Positions 35,791 through 44,661 of a stretch of 64,000 nt of DNA are shown one piece after another. A program made the translations under genes and the position numbers. The notes beneath the pieces were generated by a model. The model was given only the letters and a program-made list of their open reading frames with translations. It was not told the DNA's origin and did not search any database. The stretch is taken from NCBI GenBank assembly GCA_016718525.1, contig JADKDD010000001.1, forward strand, positions 558,001 through 622,000, written 5' to 3'. Position 1 is the first letter of the stretch. Each line of letters starts with the position of its first letter. Origin of the DNA: Rhodocyclaceae bacterium (lineage in GTDB: Bacteria > Pseudomonadota > Gammaproteobacteria > Burkholderiales > Rhodocyclaceae).

Positions 35791-36513
35791 CTAATTTCGG
35801 GAGTCGGCAAGCATTAGAAAGACTGTGGGGCGCTTGTCGAGTTGCGGGGTTGGCATTCCACGCCACTCACTGATTCTGTGTGTCATAACGGACTCTGTTG
35901 GTGCGGTCAGATCCGACGCCAGGCATAGTCGGGTCTTTGGTTGGCAATGATCCAGCAATGCCTTGAACAGTGCTTGATTTCGGTAAGGCGTTTCAATGAA
36001 TAGTTGCGTTTGAGACACGCGTGCCGATTCTTTGTCCAGGGCAACAATTTTAATTGCGCGCTCCGGATCACGCGCTGGAAGGTAGCCGTGAAAACTAAAG
36101 CGCTGACCTTCAAGTCCGGAGGCCATTAATCCCAACATCAACGATGATGGACCAATTAGGGGGCGAACTCGTATCCCGGTTTCATGGCACCTGCGCACAA
36201 GCAAGGCGCCAGGGTCAGCCACTGCCGGACAGCCAGCATCGGACATTAGCGCAACATCATGCCCCGAGAATACTGGAGCAAGCAGGCGGTCGCAGTCGGC
36301 GGAGGTTGGTGCAGAAGGTAACTCGCTTAATGACAGGTTACGTATCGGCTGAGGATGGCCGAGCCGGGCAATTTCGGCCCGCGCGCACTTGGCGTTTTCA
36401 ACGATGAAGTAATTGATTGAGCAGGCAATGTCGCGGACATGCGCTGGTAACCACTCGACCCACGAGGCGGCACTCAAGCTTACCGGCAAAAGTAACAATG
36501 TTCCCCGATTCAT
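35791..36513 (-). CDS. SAM-dependent methyltransferase, RsmI-like (tetrapyrrole methylase fold)
   Basis: A 240-residue protein with the tetrapyrrole-methylase fold: VALMSDAGCPAVADPGALLV corresponds to the RsmI DAGTP motif, RPLIGPSSLMLGLMASG to the next conserved loop, and FIETPYRN to a third. RsmI itself 2'-O-methylates C1402 of 16S rRNA; this shorter member, which lacks the usual N-terminal GTLYVVATPIG, may be a paralogue with another substrate. Its start overlaps the maf stop by four bases, so the two are coupled. Confidence 0.83.
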   Translation of the reverse strand: MNRGTLLLLPVSLSAASWVEWLPAHVRDIACSINYFIVENAKCARAEIARLGHPQPIRNLSLSELPSAPTSADCDRLLAPVFSGHDVALMSDAGCPAVADPGALLVRRCHETGIRVRPLIGPSSLMLGLMASGLEGQRFSFHGYLPARDPERAIKIVALDKESARVSQTQLFIETPYRNQALFKALLDHCQPKTRLCLASDLTAPTESVMTHRISEWRGMPTPQLDKRPTVFLMLADSRN

Positions 36514-37088
36514 GGAACGATGACACCTTCGTTACGGAGCATTTGGCATAAGGCGATTAACGGTAACCCGATCAGCGCGTTCGGGTCATCACCGCGTATG
36601 TATTCAATCAGCGAAATGCCCAAGCCCTCAGCTTTAGCGCTGCCGGCACAGTTTCGGGCGTCCTCCCGCTCCAGATAGCGGCGAATCTCGTCGTCAGAAA
36701 CGTTGCGGAAGCCAACTAAAGTTCGAATTTCGGTCCGCTGAACGGTCTGTGTGCTCGTGTTTAGGAGGCAAAGACCGGTGTGGAAGGTGATTTCTTTACC
36801 GCGCATAGACCGCAATTGCATTGCGGCAGCGGCATTGGTGCCGGGTTTGCCGAAGACTTTCAATTCGCATTGGGCAACCTGATCGGATCCAATAATCAGG
36901 CTGGCGGGGTAACTATCGGCAATAGACGCCGCCTTTTCTGCAGACAGGCGCTCCGCAGTTTCATGCGGTAATTCGCCTGAAATGGGGGTCTCATCACAGT
37001 CCGGTGTAGCTGTTTCGAATGGAATTTGCAGCTTGGAGAGCAATTCGCGTCTAAATGGCGATGTCGAAGCTAGTACTAATCTGGGCAT
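36510..37088 (-). CDS. Maf family nucleotide pyrophosphatase, YceF-type
   Basis: A 192-residue Maf protein. LVLASTSPFRRELL at the N-terminus is the phosphate-binding signature, DCDETP and GSDQVAQCE hold acidic catalytic residues, and AEGLGISLIEYIRGDDPNALIG-type sequence marks the YceF subgroup. That group hydrolyses 7-methyl-GTP, which fits the use of Glu rather than Asp in the SDQ region. It is divergent from yceD-rpmF. Confidence 0.9.
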   Translation of the reverse strand: MPRLVLASTSPFRRELLSKLQIPFETATPDCDETPISGELPHETAERLSAEKAASIADSYPASLIIGSDQVAQCELKVFGKPGTNAAAAMQLRSMRGKEITFHTGLCLLNTSTQTVQRTEIRTLVGFRNVSDDEIRRYLEREDARNCAGSAKAEGLGISLIEYIRGDDPNALIGLPLIALCQMLRNEGVIVP

Positions 37089-37168
37089 GATCGTCCATTG
37101 AAACAGTAAGTGAGAAATGATAACATTCGTCCTTTACGAAGTCGGTTAGCGTACGCAGAGTTTGTTTT

Positions 37169-37672
37169 ATGGCTTCGTTGGCAGCGATAAAGATCGACGC
37201 GTTTGAGTTTGCCCGAGATGGTCGTGTGCTGGGTGGCACGATTTCGCTGGCCGAGTTTCACCGCTTATCGGATGTGTTGCTGGAGGTTGGCGGGGAGATT
37301 CAGGTAAAAGTCGCAGGGCATTGCGACGATGATCGCAAATCATGGTTGCAGTTGGAATGTAGCGGGTCACTCGTATTGAAGTGCCAACGGTGCCTCGAAA
37401 GTATGCGGCATACGGTGCGGTTCAACAATCGGTTGCAGTTGAAAGAAGGGGATGCAAATGCTGTTGATTGGTCCGATCACGATATTGATGAGGACGAATT
37501 TGACATCATCCCTGCCAGTCAGCCCTGGTTATTGAAGGATTTGGTTGAAGATGAATTGATATTGCAATTACCAGTGTCGCCCATGCATGGATCCTGCGCA
37601 TTGCCGAACGCTGACACTAGCAATCACAAGCTGTCACCGTTCTCGGTGTTGGCGAAGTTAAAAAAGCACTAA
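37169..37672 (+). CDS. yceD: YceD (DUF177) family protein
   Basis: A 167-residue acidic protein of the YceD family, usually encoded just before rpmF; in plants and bacteria the family is linked to 23S rRNA accumulation. The key segment is LVLKCQRCLESM with the CxxC pair, and DEDEFDIIP in the middle is typical. It begins the yceD-rpmF-plsX-fab cluster, with 14 bases to rpmF. Confidence 0.9.
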   Translation: MASLAAIKIDAFEFARDGRVLGGTISLAEFHRLSDVLLEVGGEIQVKVAGHCDDDRKSWLQLECSGSLVLKCQRCLESMRHTVRFNNRLQLKEGDANAVDWSDHDIDEDEFDIIPASQPWLLKDLVEDELILQLPVSPMHGSCALPNADTSNHKLSPFSVLAKLKKH

Positions 37673-37686
37673 AAAAGGAGTTTCAA

Positions 37687-37866
37687 ATGGCAGTCCAACA
37701 AAACAAGAAGTCCCCCTCCAAGCGCGGTATGCACCGTTCACATGATTTTCTGGTCAACCCGCCATTAGCGGTTGAAGCGACCACTGGCGAAGTACATTTG
37801 CGCCACCATATCTCGCCTACCGGTGTCTATCGGGGCAAGAAGGTACTTAAAAACAAGGCTGATTAA
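37687..37866 (+). CDS. rpmF: 50S ribosomal protein L32
   Basis: A 59-residue protein, MAVQQNKKSPSKRGMHRSHD at the start, followed by the basic tail GVYRGKKVLKNKAD. This is a standard L32 in length and sequence. An AAAAAAGGAG ribosome site sits directly upstream. The zinc-type cysteines of some L32 forms are absent, so this is the C-minus type. Confidence 0.97.
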   Translation: MAVQQNKKSPSKRGMHRSHDFLVNPPLAVEATTGEVHLRHHISPTGVYRGKKVLKNKAD

Positions 37867-37928
37867 GCCTCGCTCGCTTACGTTCTGCAAACAGCAGAGC
37901 GATTCATGGTTCTTTTAGAAAAAACGGG

Positions 37929-38954
37929 ATGCCGATCACTGTAGCGGTGGATTGCATGGGTGGCGATCACGGACTAAAGGTGACCGTGCCTGCCGTTATT
38001 GAGTTTCTACGCCACGATACCGACTGCGCGGCCATACTGGTTGGGCGCGAAGAGGATTTGCATGCGGCGATAGCAAAGGCGAAAGGCGAATTTGGTCCGA
38101 GACTCTCGGTTCAGCCTGCAACTGAAATAGTTGAAATGGATGAGGCCGTCGCCACGGCTTTACGAACCAAAAAGAATTCGTCGATGCGCGTTGCGATTGA
38201 CATGGTGAAGGATGGCCGAGCAGCGGCGGCCGTTTCCGCGGGGAACACGGGAGCGTTAATGGCGATCTCCCGCTTTGTTTTGAAAACTCTGGACGGTATT
38301 GATCGACCTGCAATTTGCTCGATACTGCCGTCACAAAGCGGTGGCACCTACGTTTTGGATCTTGGTGCCAATGTCGACTGCTCGCCGGAACATCTATTAC
38401 AGTTTGCTGTCATGGGTTCATCGCTTGCCTCTGTGCTTGAACATAGCGATACTCCTACTGTTGGGCTGCTGAATATCGGTGAAGAAGAGTCAAAGGGCAA
38501 TGAGTTGGTTAAACGTGCCGCAGATTTGTTGAAGGTAAGCGGGTTGAATTTCTATGGGAATGTCGAAGGCAATGACATTTTTAAAGGCACCGCAAAAGTT
38601 GTTGTATGCGATGGTTTTGTCGGAAATGTGACTCTCAAGGCGACCGAAGGCCTCGCGCAAATGATCGCCACAGCATTGCGGGAATCCTTCAGTCGCAATC
38701 TACTCACCAAACTAGCTGCACTTGCGGCCATGCCAATACTCACAGAGTTCAAAGAGCGGTTTGATCATCGGCGTTATAACGGTGCATGCCTACTAGGCTT
38801 GCGCGGGATTGTCGTGAAAAGCCATGGGTCCGCTGATGTCTTTTCGTTCCGCTGTGCGCTCGAGCGTGCAGCTGAGGCAGCTCGGCAAGGGTTGATTGAC
38901 AAGATCGACGCAAACATGAAGGCCATCCCGCTTGCACCGATGATTTGCGACTAG
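37929..38954 (+). CDS. plsX: Phosphate acyltransferase PlsX
   Basis: A 341-residue PlsX that converts acyl-ACP to acyl-phosphate for phospholipid synthesis. Recognisable blocks are VAVDCMGGDHG at the start, VSAGNTGALMA, LDLGANVDCSPEHL, LLNIGEEESKGNEL and CDGFVGNVTLKATEG. It follows rpmF by 62 bases. The next gene on the strand is fabD, with no fabH between them, which departs from the usual order. Confidence 0.96.
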   Translation: MPITVAVDCMGGDHGLKVTVPAVIEFLRHDTDCAAILVGREEDLHAAIAKAKGEFGPRLSVQPATEIVEMDEAVATALRTKKNSSMRVAIDMVKDGRAAAAVSAGNTGALMAISRFVLKTLDGIDRPAICSILPSQSGGTYVLDLGANVDCSPEHLLQFAVMGSSLASVLEHSDTPTVGLLNIGEEESKGNELVKRAADLLKVSGLNFYGNVEGNDIFKGTAKVVVCDGFVGNVTLKATEGLAQMIATALRESFSRNLLTKLAALAAMPILTEFKERFDHRRYNGACLLGLRGIVVKSHGSADVFSFRCALERAAEAARQGLIDKIDANMKAIPLAPMICD

Positions 38955-38992
38955 TTTTAGCTCATGACACTTCAGGAATTGGAGGGGGTGAT

Positions 38993-39937
38993 ATGAAATT
39001 TGCTTTGGTTTTCCCTGGACAAGGATCTCAGTCAGCTGGGATGATGGCGCAGTATGGCGAGACGAACGTGATCCGCCGGACATTTGATGAGGCATCTCAT
39101 GCCATTGGACGTGATTTATGGACCCTGGCTGCTGATGGGCCGGCCGATGCACTTAGTCAAACGGTCAATACGCAGCCGCTAATGCTAACTGCGTGTGTTG
39201 CCGTTTATCGCCTGTGGCGTGAACTGGGTGGCGCTGCACCCGCAATCATGGCTGGTCATAGTCTCGGTGAGTACTCTGCGCTGGTGGCTGCAGGTGTCAT
39301 GCAATTGGCTGACGCTGTGACGCTAGTGGAGTTGCGCGCAACGGCGATGCAAGAGGCGGTTCCTGCGGGCGAAGGGGCAATGGCTGCTGTACTAGGGTTG
39401 GATGCGGAAATGGTCAAGTTGGCATGCGCCGATGTCATGAAACAGAATTCGGGGCAGGTAGTTGAAGCAGTAAATTTTAATGACCCCAAACAAATCGTTA
39501 TCGCAGGTCACAAGTCGGCCGTCGAGCGCGCGGCTGATATTGCGAAAGAGCGAGGTGCCAAACGAGCGCTGATGCTTCCCGTGTCGGCGCCGTTTCATTC
39601 CTCACTTATGCAACCCGCAGCATTGCGATTGCGCGAGCGCTTGATGTCAGTGACTATGAAGTCGCCCGACATTCCGATAATTAACAATGTCGATGTCACT
39701 GTGCTCACAGAAGTGGTCGATATTCGCGATGCTTTGGTGCGCCAAGCAGCGGCGCCGGTGCGCTGGGTCGAAATAATGCTTAAGATGCAGTCTTTTGGAG
39801 TGACACATATTTTGGAGTGTGGTCCGGGTAAGGTCCTCGCTGGCTTATCGAGGCGTTGTGCCGATAGTCTGACCGGCGTTGCAATGAATGATTTGGACTC
39901 ACTGAAAGCTGCCGTCGTATTGACGCGAGCTGGTTAG
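38993..39937 (+). CDS. fabD: Malonyl-CoA:ACP transacylase
   Basis: A 314-residue acyltransferase. FVFPGQGSQ-type start (FALVFPGQGSQSAGMM), GHSLGEYSA with nucleophile Ser90, and PVSAPFHSSLM with the catalytic His are all present. It loads malonyl groups onto ACP. The start is set by the strong GGAGGGGGTG site just before the ATG. Confidence 0.97.
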   Translation: MKFALVFPGQGSQSAGMMAQYGETNVIRRTFDEASHAIGRDLWTLAADGPADALSQTVNTQPLMLTACVAVYRLWRELGGAAPAIMAGHSLGEYSALVAAGVMQLADAVTLVELRATAMQEAVPAGEGAMAAVLGLDAEMVKLACADVMKQNSGQVVEAVNFNDPKQIVIAGHKSAVERAADIAKERGAKRALMLPVSAPFHSSLMQPAALRLRERLMSVTMKSPDIPIINNVDVTVLTEVVDIRDALVRQAAAPVRWVEIMLKMQSFGVTHILECGPGKVLAGLSRRCADSLTGVAMNDLDSLKAAVVLTRAG

Positions 39938-39954
39938 TGCAGAAAGGGCCGCAA

Positions 39955-40713
39955 ATGTCGGAGCATAAGTCACAGCTCAGCGGGAAAGTAGCATTGGTAA
40001 CTGGAGCGTCACGCGGGATTGGGCGTGCGATTGCACTTCAGCTTGGCGGCATGGGAGCTACCGTTATTGGCACAGCGACAAGCGAACCGGGTGCGCTTGC
40101 AATTCAAAGCAATTTTGACGAAGTCGGCATCAGTGGTTGGGGAGCGACCGTCAATGTAACGGATTCCATGGCCTGTGAAAAACTTATCGCGGAAATTGAA
40201 GACCGCTATGGATCAGTGTCAATCCTGGTCAATAACGCTGGCATCACCCGCGACAATCTCGCCATGCGGATGAAAGACGAAGAATGGGATGCCGTACTTG
40301 AAACCAACCTCAAGGCAGTTTTTAAGCTTTCGAAGGCGGTCATGCGGGGCATGATGAAGGCCCGGGCCGGGCGCATCATCAACATTACCTCAGTAGTTGG
40401 AGAGGCAGGAAATCCAGGTCAAGCGAATTATGCTGCTGCAAAGGCTGGAGTAGCAGGGATGAGTCGCGCGCTCGCACAGGAGCTTGGAAGCCGCAATATC
40501 ACAGTAAATTGCGTTGCACCCGGCTTTATAGATACGGATATGACCAAGGCCTTGCCGGATGTACAAAGAGATGCTTTGTTGGTAAAGATACCATTGGCGA
40601 GATTGGGATCTGTGGATGAAGTTGCAGCCACAGTGGCATTCCTGGCATCGTCACACGCCGGATACATCACCGGACAAACGATCAATGTAAACGGTGGAAT
40701 GTATATGGCGTGA
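39955..40713 (+). CDS. fabG: 3-oxoacyl-ACP reductase
   Basis: A 252-residue short-chain dehydrogenase. TGASRGIG at 16-23 binds NADPH, NNAGIT follows near 93, and the catalytic set is Ser146, Tyr159 and Lys163 (ITSVVG, NYAAAK). The C-terminal ITGQTINVNGGMYM is typical of FabG. It is 17 bases after fabD in the fatty-acid cluster. Confidence 0.97.
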   Translation: MSEHKSQLSGKVALVTGASRGIGRAIALQLGGMGATVIGTATSEPGALAIQSNFDEVGISGWGATVNVTDSMACEKLIAEIEDRYGSVSILVNNAGITRDNLAMRMKDEEWDAVLETNLKAVFKLSKAVMRGMMKARAGRIINITSVVGEAGNPGQANYAAAKAGVAGMSRALAQELGSRNITVNCVAPGFIDTDMTKALPDVQRDALLVKIPLARLGSVDEVAATVAFLASSHAGYITGQTINVNGGMYMA

Positions 40714-40762
40714 TTGCAGGTCGAGCAATATTTCGCAGCGAACTTTTGTTAAAATTGAGGCG

Positions 40763-40778
40763 TTCTACATTTGTAGAA
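40763..40778. promoter_or_regulatory. Perfect palindrome upstream of acpP
   Basis: TTCTACA and TGTAGAA form a perfect inverted repeat with a two-base TT spacer, 52 bases before the acpP ATG and 10 bases after a TAAAAT that could be a -10 box. It is a candidate operator; the protein binding it is unknown. Confidence 0.4.
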
Positions 40779-40830
40779 AATGCAAACTAGCGCAGGGGAA
40801 CCTGCGATTAATCAGGAAGGAATATTAAGT

Positions 40831-41070
40831 ATGGACAATATCGAACAACGCGTCCGCAAGATCGTCGCAGAACAATTGGGCGTCAACGAGGGTGACATCA
40901 AGAGCGAGTCTTCGTTTGTGGATGATTTGGGTGCTGATTCACTCGACACCGTTGAACTGGTAATGGCCCTTGAAGAAGAGTTCGAGTGCGAAATTCCTGA
41001 TGAAGACGCCGAGAAAATCACGACGGTTCAGCAAGCAATTGACTACGTAACTGCGAATCCCAAGAAGTAA
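40831..41070 (+). CDS. acpP: Acyl carrier protein
   Basis: A 79-residue acidic ACP. The phosphopantetheine site is Ser37 in DDLGADSLDTVELVM, followed by EEEFECEIPDEDAEKI, as in other bacterial AcpP proteins. An AGGAA ribosome site precedes the ATG. It carries acyl chains for FabD, FabG, FabF and PlsX encoded around it, and acpS in this same window supplies its prosthetic group. Confidence 0.98.
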   Translation: MDNIEQRVRKIVAEQLGVNEGDIKSESSFVDDLGADSLDTVELVMALEEEFECEIPDEDAEKITTVQQAIDYVTANPKK

Positions 41071-41100
41071 TTAAACGCTATACAGAAGGCAGGTGCTCTC

Positions 41101-42336
41101 ATGTCGCGTCGCCGTGTAGTGATAACCGGACTTGGTGCTGTTTCACCAGTTGGTAACACGGTCGATGAAGCCTGGACAAATGTACTGGCCGGACGTAGTG
41201 GAATCGGCCCTATTACCCGGTTCGATGCGTCCACATTCACCAGTCAGATTGCCGGTGAGGTGCGCGGATTTGATGTAACTGCCTACCTTACTGCCAAAGA
41301 AGCCAGGCGAATGGATTTGTTTATCCATTACGGCATGGCGGCCGGAATTCAGGCCATGCGCGATTCTGGAATCGTTGTTACCGACGAAAACGCTGATCGA
41401 ATCGGTGTGAATATCGGATCGGGGATGGGTGGGCTGCCCCTGATTGAAGAAACCCATGCGGATTTCGTGGCTGGTGGTGCGCGAAAGATTTCACCGTTTT
41501 TCGTTCCGAGCACGATCATTAATATGGTGTCCGGGAATTTGTCGATCATGCTCGGGCTTAAAGGACCCAACTTGGCTGTGGTTTCAGCTTGCTCCAGCGG
41601 TCTACACGCCATCGGGCTTGGGGCACGAATGATCGAATATGGCGATGCAGACGCAATGGTGTGTGGTGGCGCAGAGTCAACTGTGACACCGTTGGCTGTT
41701 GGGGGCTTTTGTTCTGCCAAAGCCTTATCGACCCGTAACGACGAACCGACCCTTGCATCTCGACCCTGGGACAAAAATCGTGATGGTTTTGTTCTGGGTG
41801 AAGGTGCTGGAGTGATGGTTTTGGAAGAGTACGAGCACGCACGCAAACGCGGCGCGAGAATTTATGCCGAGATTGCTGGTTTTGGTATGAGCGGCGATGC
41901 GTTCCACATGACAGCGCCAGATACCGACGGACCGCGCCGGTCAATGCAGAATGCCATGCGTGATGCAGGGGTTAATGTAGAAAATGTTGACTACGTCAAC
42001 GCCCATGGCACGTCGACGCCATTGGGTGACAAGAACGAGACCGAGGCAATCAAACTTGCCTTTGGTATCGATACAGCCAAGAAACTTGTGGTGAATTCGA
42101 CTAAGTCAATGACTGGCCATCTATTGGGTGGAGCAGGGGGGCTGGAGTCAGTGTTCACTGCTTTGGCCGTGTACCACCAAATCAGCCCACCTACAATCAA
42201 CCTCGTAGAGCAAGACCCGGAGTGTGACCTTGACTACTGCGCCAATACTGCGCGCGAAATGCGAATTGATGTGGCACTGAAGAACAACTTTGGGTTTGGC
42301 GGGACCAACGGTTCTTTGGTTTTTCGGCGCGTTTAA
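41101..42336 (+). CDS. fabF: 3-oxoacyl-ACP synthase II
   Basis: A 411-residue condensing enzyme. Nucleophile Cys164 is in VSACSSGLHA; the catalytic histidines are in NAHGTSTPLGD and STKSMTGHLLGG. It extends acyl-ACP with malonyl-ACP. Start RITGLGAVSPVGNT-type (VVITGLGAVSPVGNT) is canonical. The gene is 30 bases after acpP. Confidence 0.97.
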   Translation: MSRRRVVITGLGAVSPVGNTVDEAWTNVLAGRSGIGPITRFDASTFTSQIAGEVRGFDVTAYLTAKEARRMDLFIHYGMAAGIQAMRDSGIVVTDENADRIGVNIGSGMGGLPLIEETHADFVAGGARKISPFFVPSTIINMVSGNLSIMLGLKGPNLAVVSACSSGLHAIGLGARMIEYGDADAMVCGGAESTVTPLAVGGFCSAKALSTRNDEPTLASRPWDKNRDGFVLGEGAGVMVLEEYEHARKRGARIYAEIAGFGMSGDAFHMTAPDTDGPRRSMQNAMRDAGVNVENVDYVNAHGTSTPLGDKNETEAIKLAFGIDTAKKLVVNSTKSMTGHLLGGAGGLESVFTALAVYHQISPPTINLVEQDPECDLDYCANTAREMRIDVALKNNFGFGGTNGSLVFRRV

Positions 42337-42354
42337 CTCCTAATCAGCACGCTC

Positions 42355-42858
42355 GTGCGGCACTTCCCGTTTCGTGTGAGCGTTCGCACGTCACGAAACC
42401 TGATCACCACAATATTGGTAGCGCACACGGTCGCCGCCTTTGTCGCAATTTCACTTGTTGATCAGTCGTGGCTAAAGGTTTTATTGTTGCTTGGTATTGG
42501 CGCTTCATCGGCGTATTGCAGACGGCCACAAGATTATGGTGACTACAGTTTCAGGCCGGATGGCAAAGTCGAATACCTTCCATCAGTCGTTGCCGCTTCA
42601 GCCGAAATTGGTAGAGCCGGGAGTCCTAACGCCTTAGCTCAGGTCTTCGACGTCGATGCAACCTCGCGGGTGCTTGGGCACATGATGATTGTCCGTTTTC
42701 GACACACGCCGGCCTCGAGATCTTTGATTCTGCTGCCGGATTCTTTTGACCATCCAGATGACTACCGCCGAGTAAGACTTTGGCTTAAGTGGCAGGGCAA
42801 AGGCAATGCTACAGATGATCGGGATGATTTACCCGTTGGGACTCAAGACAGTATCTAG
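42355..42858 (+). CDS. YgfX-like small membrane protein
   Basis: A 167-residue protein with two adjacent hydrophobic helices near residues 15-50 (ITTILVAHTVAAFVAISL, then LKVLLLLGIGASSAY), followed by a soluble part with HMMIVRFRH and SLILLPDSFDHPDDYRRVRLWLKW. The layout matches the YgfX/CptA-like family. A GTG start is used. Its 3' end overlaps the convergent nadB end by 30 bases. It sits between fabF and nadB, near rpoE, a common betaproteobacterial position. Confidence 0.7.
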   Translation: MRHFPFRVSVRTSRNLITTILVAHTVAAFVAISLVDQSWLKVLLLLGIGASSAYCRRPQDYGDYSFRPDGKVEYLPSVVAASAEIGRAGSPNALAQVFDVDATSRVLGHMMIVRFRHTPASRSLILLPDSFDHPDDYRRVRLWLKWQGKGNATDDRDDLPVGTQDSI

Positions 42859-44418
42859 CGCGTCTGGCTGGGTGGATGGAAAATCTCGACTGTAATGCAA
42901 GCCACGGCTTTCACGCCTGTGTTGCGCGCTGCGCACGATCAAATGCGCGGTCAGGACGAGGTTTCGCAACTCAATCAAGTCATTGCTAACCCGAAAATTC
43001 GTGTAGTACTCGTCGATTTCCTTTTCTAGAAGATCGATGCGATGCATTGCCCTTTCTAGCCGCTTGTTGGTGCGGACAATTCCAACATAGTCCCACATGC
43101 AGCGACGAAGCTCTGCCCAGTTGTGGGAAATTACCACCTCCTCATCCGCATCTGTCACTCGGCTCTCGTCCCAGAGAGGCAGTTGCTGTGAGGAAACCGT
43201 CGGGCTGGAAAGGATGGCTTTGGCTGCGGCGGACGAAAACGCAAGGCATTCCAGTAAGGAGTTTGATGCAAGGCGATTGGCGCCGTGAAGGCCGGTGAAC
43301 GCTGTTTCCCCAATCGCATAAAGACCCGGCAAATCAGTTCTGGCAGACAGATCAGTTACCACTCCTCCGCAGGTGTAATGGGCGGCAGGTACCACTGGTA
43401 TGGGTTCTTTGGCAATGTTGATGCCGAGTTCCATACATCGGGCGAAAATCGTTGGAAAGTGATCCTGCAAGAATTCTGCAGGTTTATGCGTGATGTCGAG
43501 ATACACGCAGTCCAAGCCTTGGCGTTTCATTTCAAAATCGATCGCTCTCGCCACAATGTCCCGCGGAGCTAGCTCTGCTCGAGCATCGTGTTGCGGCATG
43601 AAACGCGTGCCATCAGGTAAACGAAGCAGCCCGCCTTCGCCCCGTAATGCTTCCGAGATTAAGAAGGATTTGGCATGCGGGTGATACAGACAAGTCGGGT
43701 GGAACTGTACGAATTCCATGTTTGCAACGCGGCAGCCGGTGCGCCATGCCATGGCAATTCCATCACCTGTTGCGGTGTCCGGATTTGTCGTGTACAGGTA
43801 GACTTTGCCGGCGCCGCCGGTAGCGAGCACCGTCGATGATGCACCGATAGTCTTCACGCGGCCGGCAGCTGTGTCCAGAACATAGGCGCCAAGGCAGCGA
43901 GCTGCCGATTGACCAAGTTTTGTAGCGTTGATCAGGTCGACTGCAATGTGATGTTCCAAAACTTGAATATTGGGGTGCTTCATGACCTGCGCGGTCAATG
44001 TCCGTTGGACTGCCGCACCAGTCGCATCGGCGGCATGAATCACCCGCCGTTGCCCATGACCACCTTCGCGAGTCAAGTGATACCCCAGCGCGGACTCATC
44101 GCGAGTGAAAGCAACGCCGCGGCGAATCAGCCAATCAATAGACTCCCGCCCACTTTCGACGACGTAACGGGTAGCATCCGGGTTGCATAGTCCGGCGCCC
44201 GCATTAAGCGTATCGTCAAAATGCGCCTTGGTCGAGTCGGCCGGGTCAAGGACGGCCGCGATACCGCCTTGAGCCCACGAAGACGCAGAGTCCTGTAAAG
44301 ACTTCTTGGTAACAAGGGCGACTTTCTTGGAGTCCGCCAGTCGTAGCGCTAGCGACTGCCCAGCTAATCCACTGCCCAGGATTAACACGTCGACGTGGGA
44401 TTGGATTGAATCGTTCAC
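42829..44418 (-). CDS. nadB: L-aspartate oxidase
   Basis: A 529-residue FAD enzyme that oxidises aspartate to iminoaspartate for NAD synthesis. It has the FAD fold VLILGSGLAGQSLALRL at the start, SSWAQGGIAAVLDP, HTREGGHGQRR-type sequence (HLTREGGHGQRRVIHA), EFVQFHPTCLY, and GLYAIGETAFTGLHGANRLASNSL. It is divergent from rpoE, the standard arrangement in many proteobacteria. Confidence 0.96.
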   Translation of the reverse strand: MNDSIQSHVDVLILGSGLAGQSLALRLADSKKVALVTKKSLQDSASSWAQGGIAAVLDPADSTKAHFDDTLNAGAGLCNPDATRYVVESGRESIDWLIRRGVAFTRDESALGYHLTREGGHGQRRVIHAADATGAAVQRTLTAQVMKHPNIQVLEHHIAVDLINATKLGQSAARCLGAYVLDTAAGRVKTIGASSTVLATGGAGKVYLYTTNPDTATGDGIAMAWRTGCRVANMEFVQFHPTCLYHPHAKSFLISEALRGEGGLLRLPDGTRFMPQHDARAELAPRDIVARAIDFEMKRQGLDCVYLDITHKPAEFLQDHFPTIFARCMELGINIAKEPIPVVPAAHYTCGGVVTDLSARTDLPGLYAIGETAFTGLHGANRLASNSLLECLAFSSAAAKAILSSPTVSSQQLPLWDESRVTDADEEVVISHNWAELRRCMWDYVGIVRTNKRLERAMHRIDLLEKEIDEYYTNFRVSNDLIELRNLVLTAHLIVRSAQHRRESRGLHYSRDFPSTQPDALDTVLSPNG

Positions 44419-44661
44419 TTGTACAAATATAGCAGGAATGTTTTTTCAGCTGCTCGGGAACTAAATGCTCTGAGCCATGGTCTGTAGTGACAAGGCAGCC
44501 ATTTTTGACCGGTACGCACGTCGCGTTCGTGCGCTCTGGTGTGGCTAAAGCGGCGATTGGTATACTTTTTCGGCAAGGCGCTGCAGCGCTTATCTGTTAC
44601 GGGACATTTTGCGAGAAAACATGTGGTTTGTTGGTCAATTCGAGAGAAAGACTGAGATCCG

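Noticed and set aside
41143..41162. CACCAGTTGGTAACACGG in fabF
   Set aside because: It encodes the conserved SPVGNT of all FabF proteins and lacks the rest of the element.
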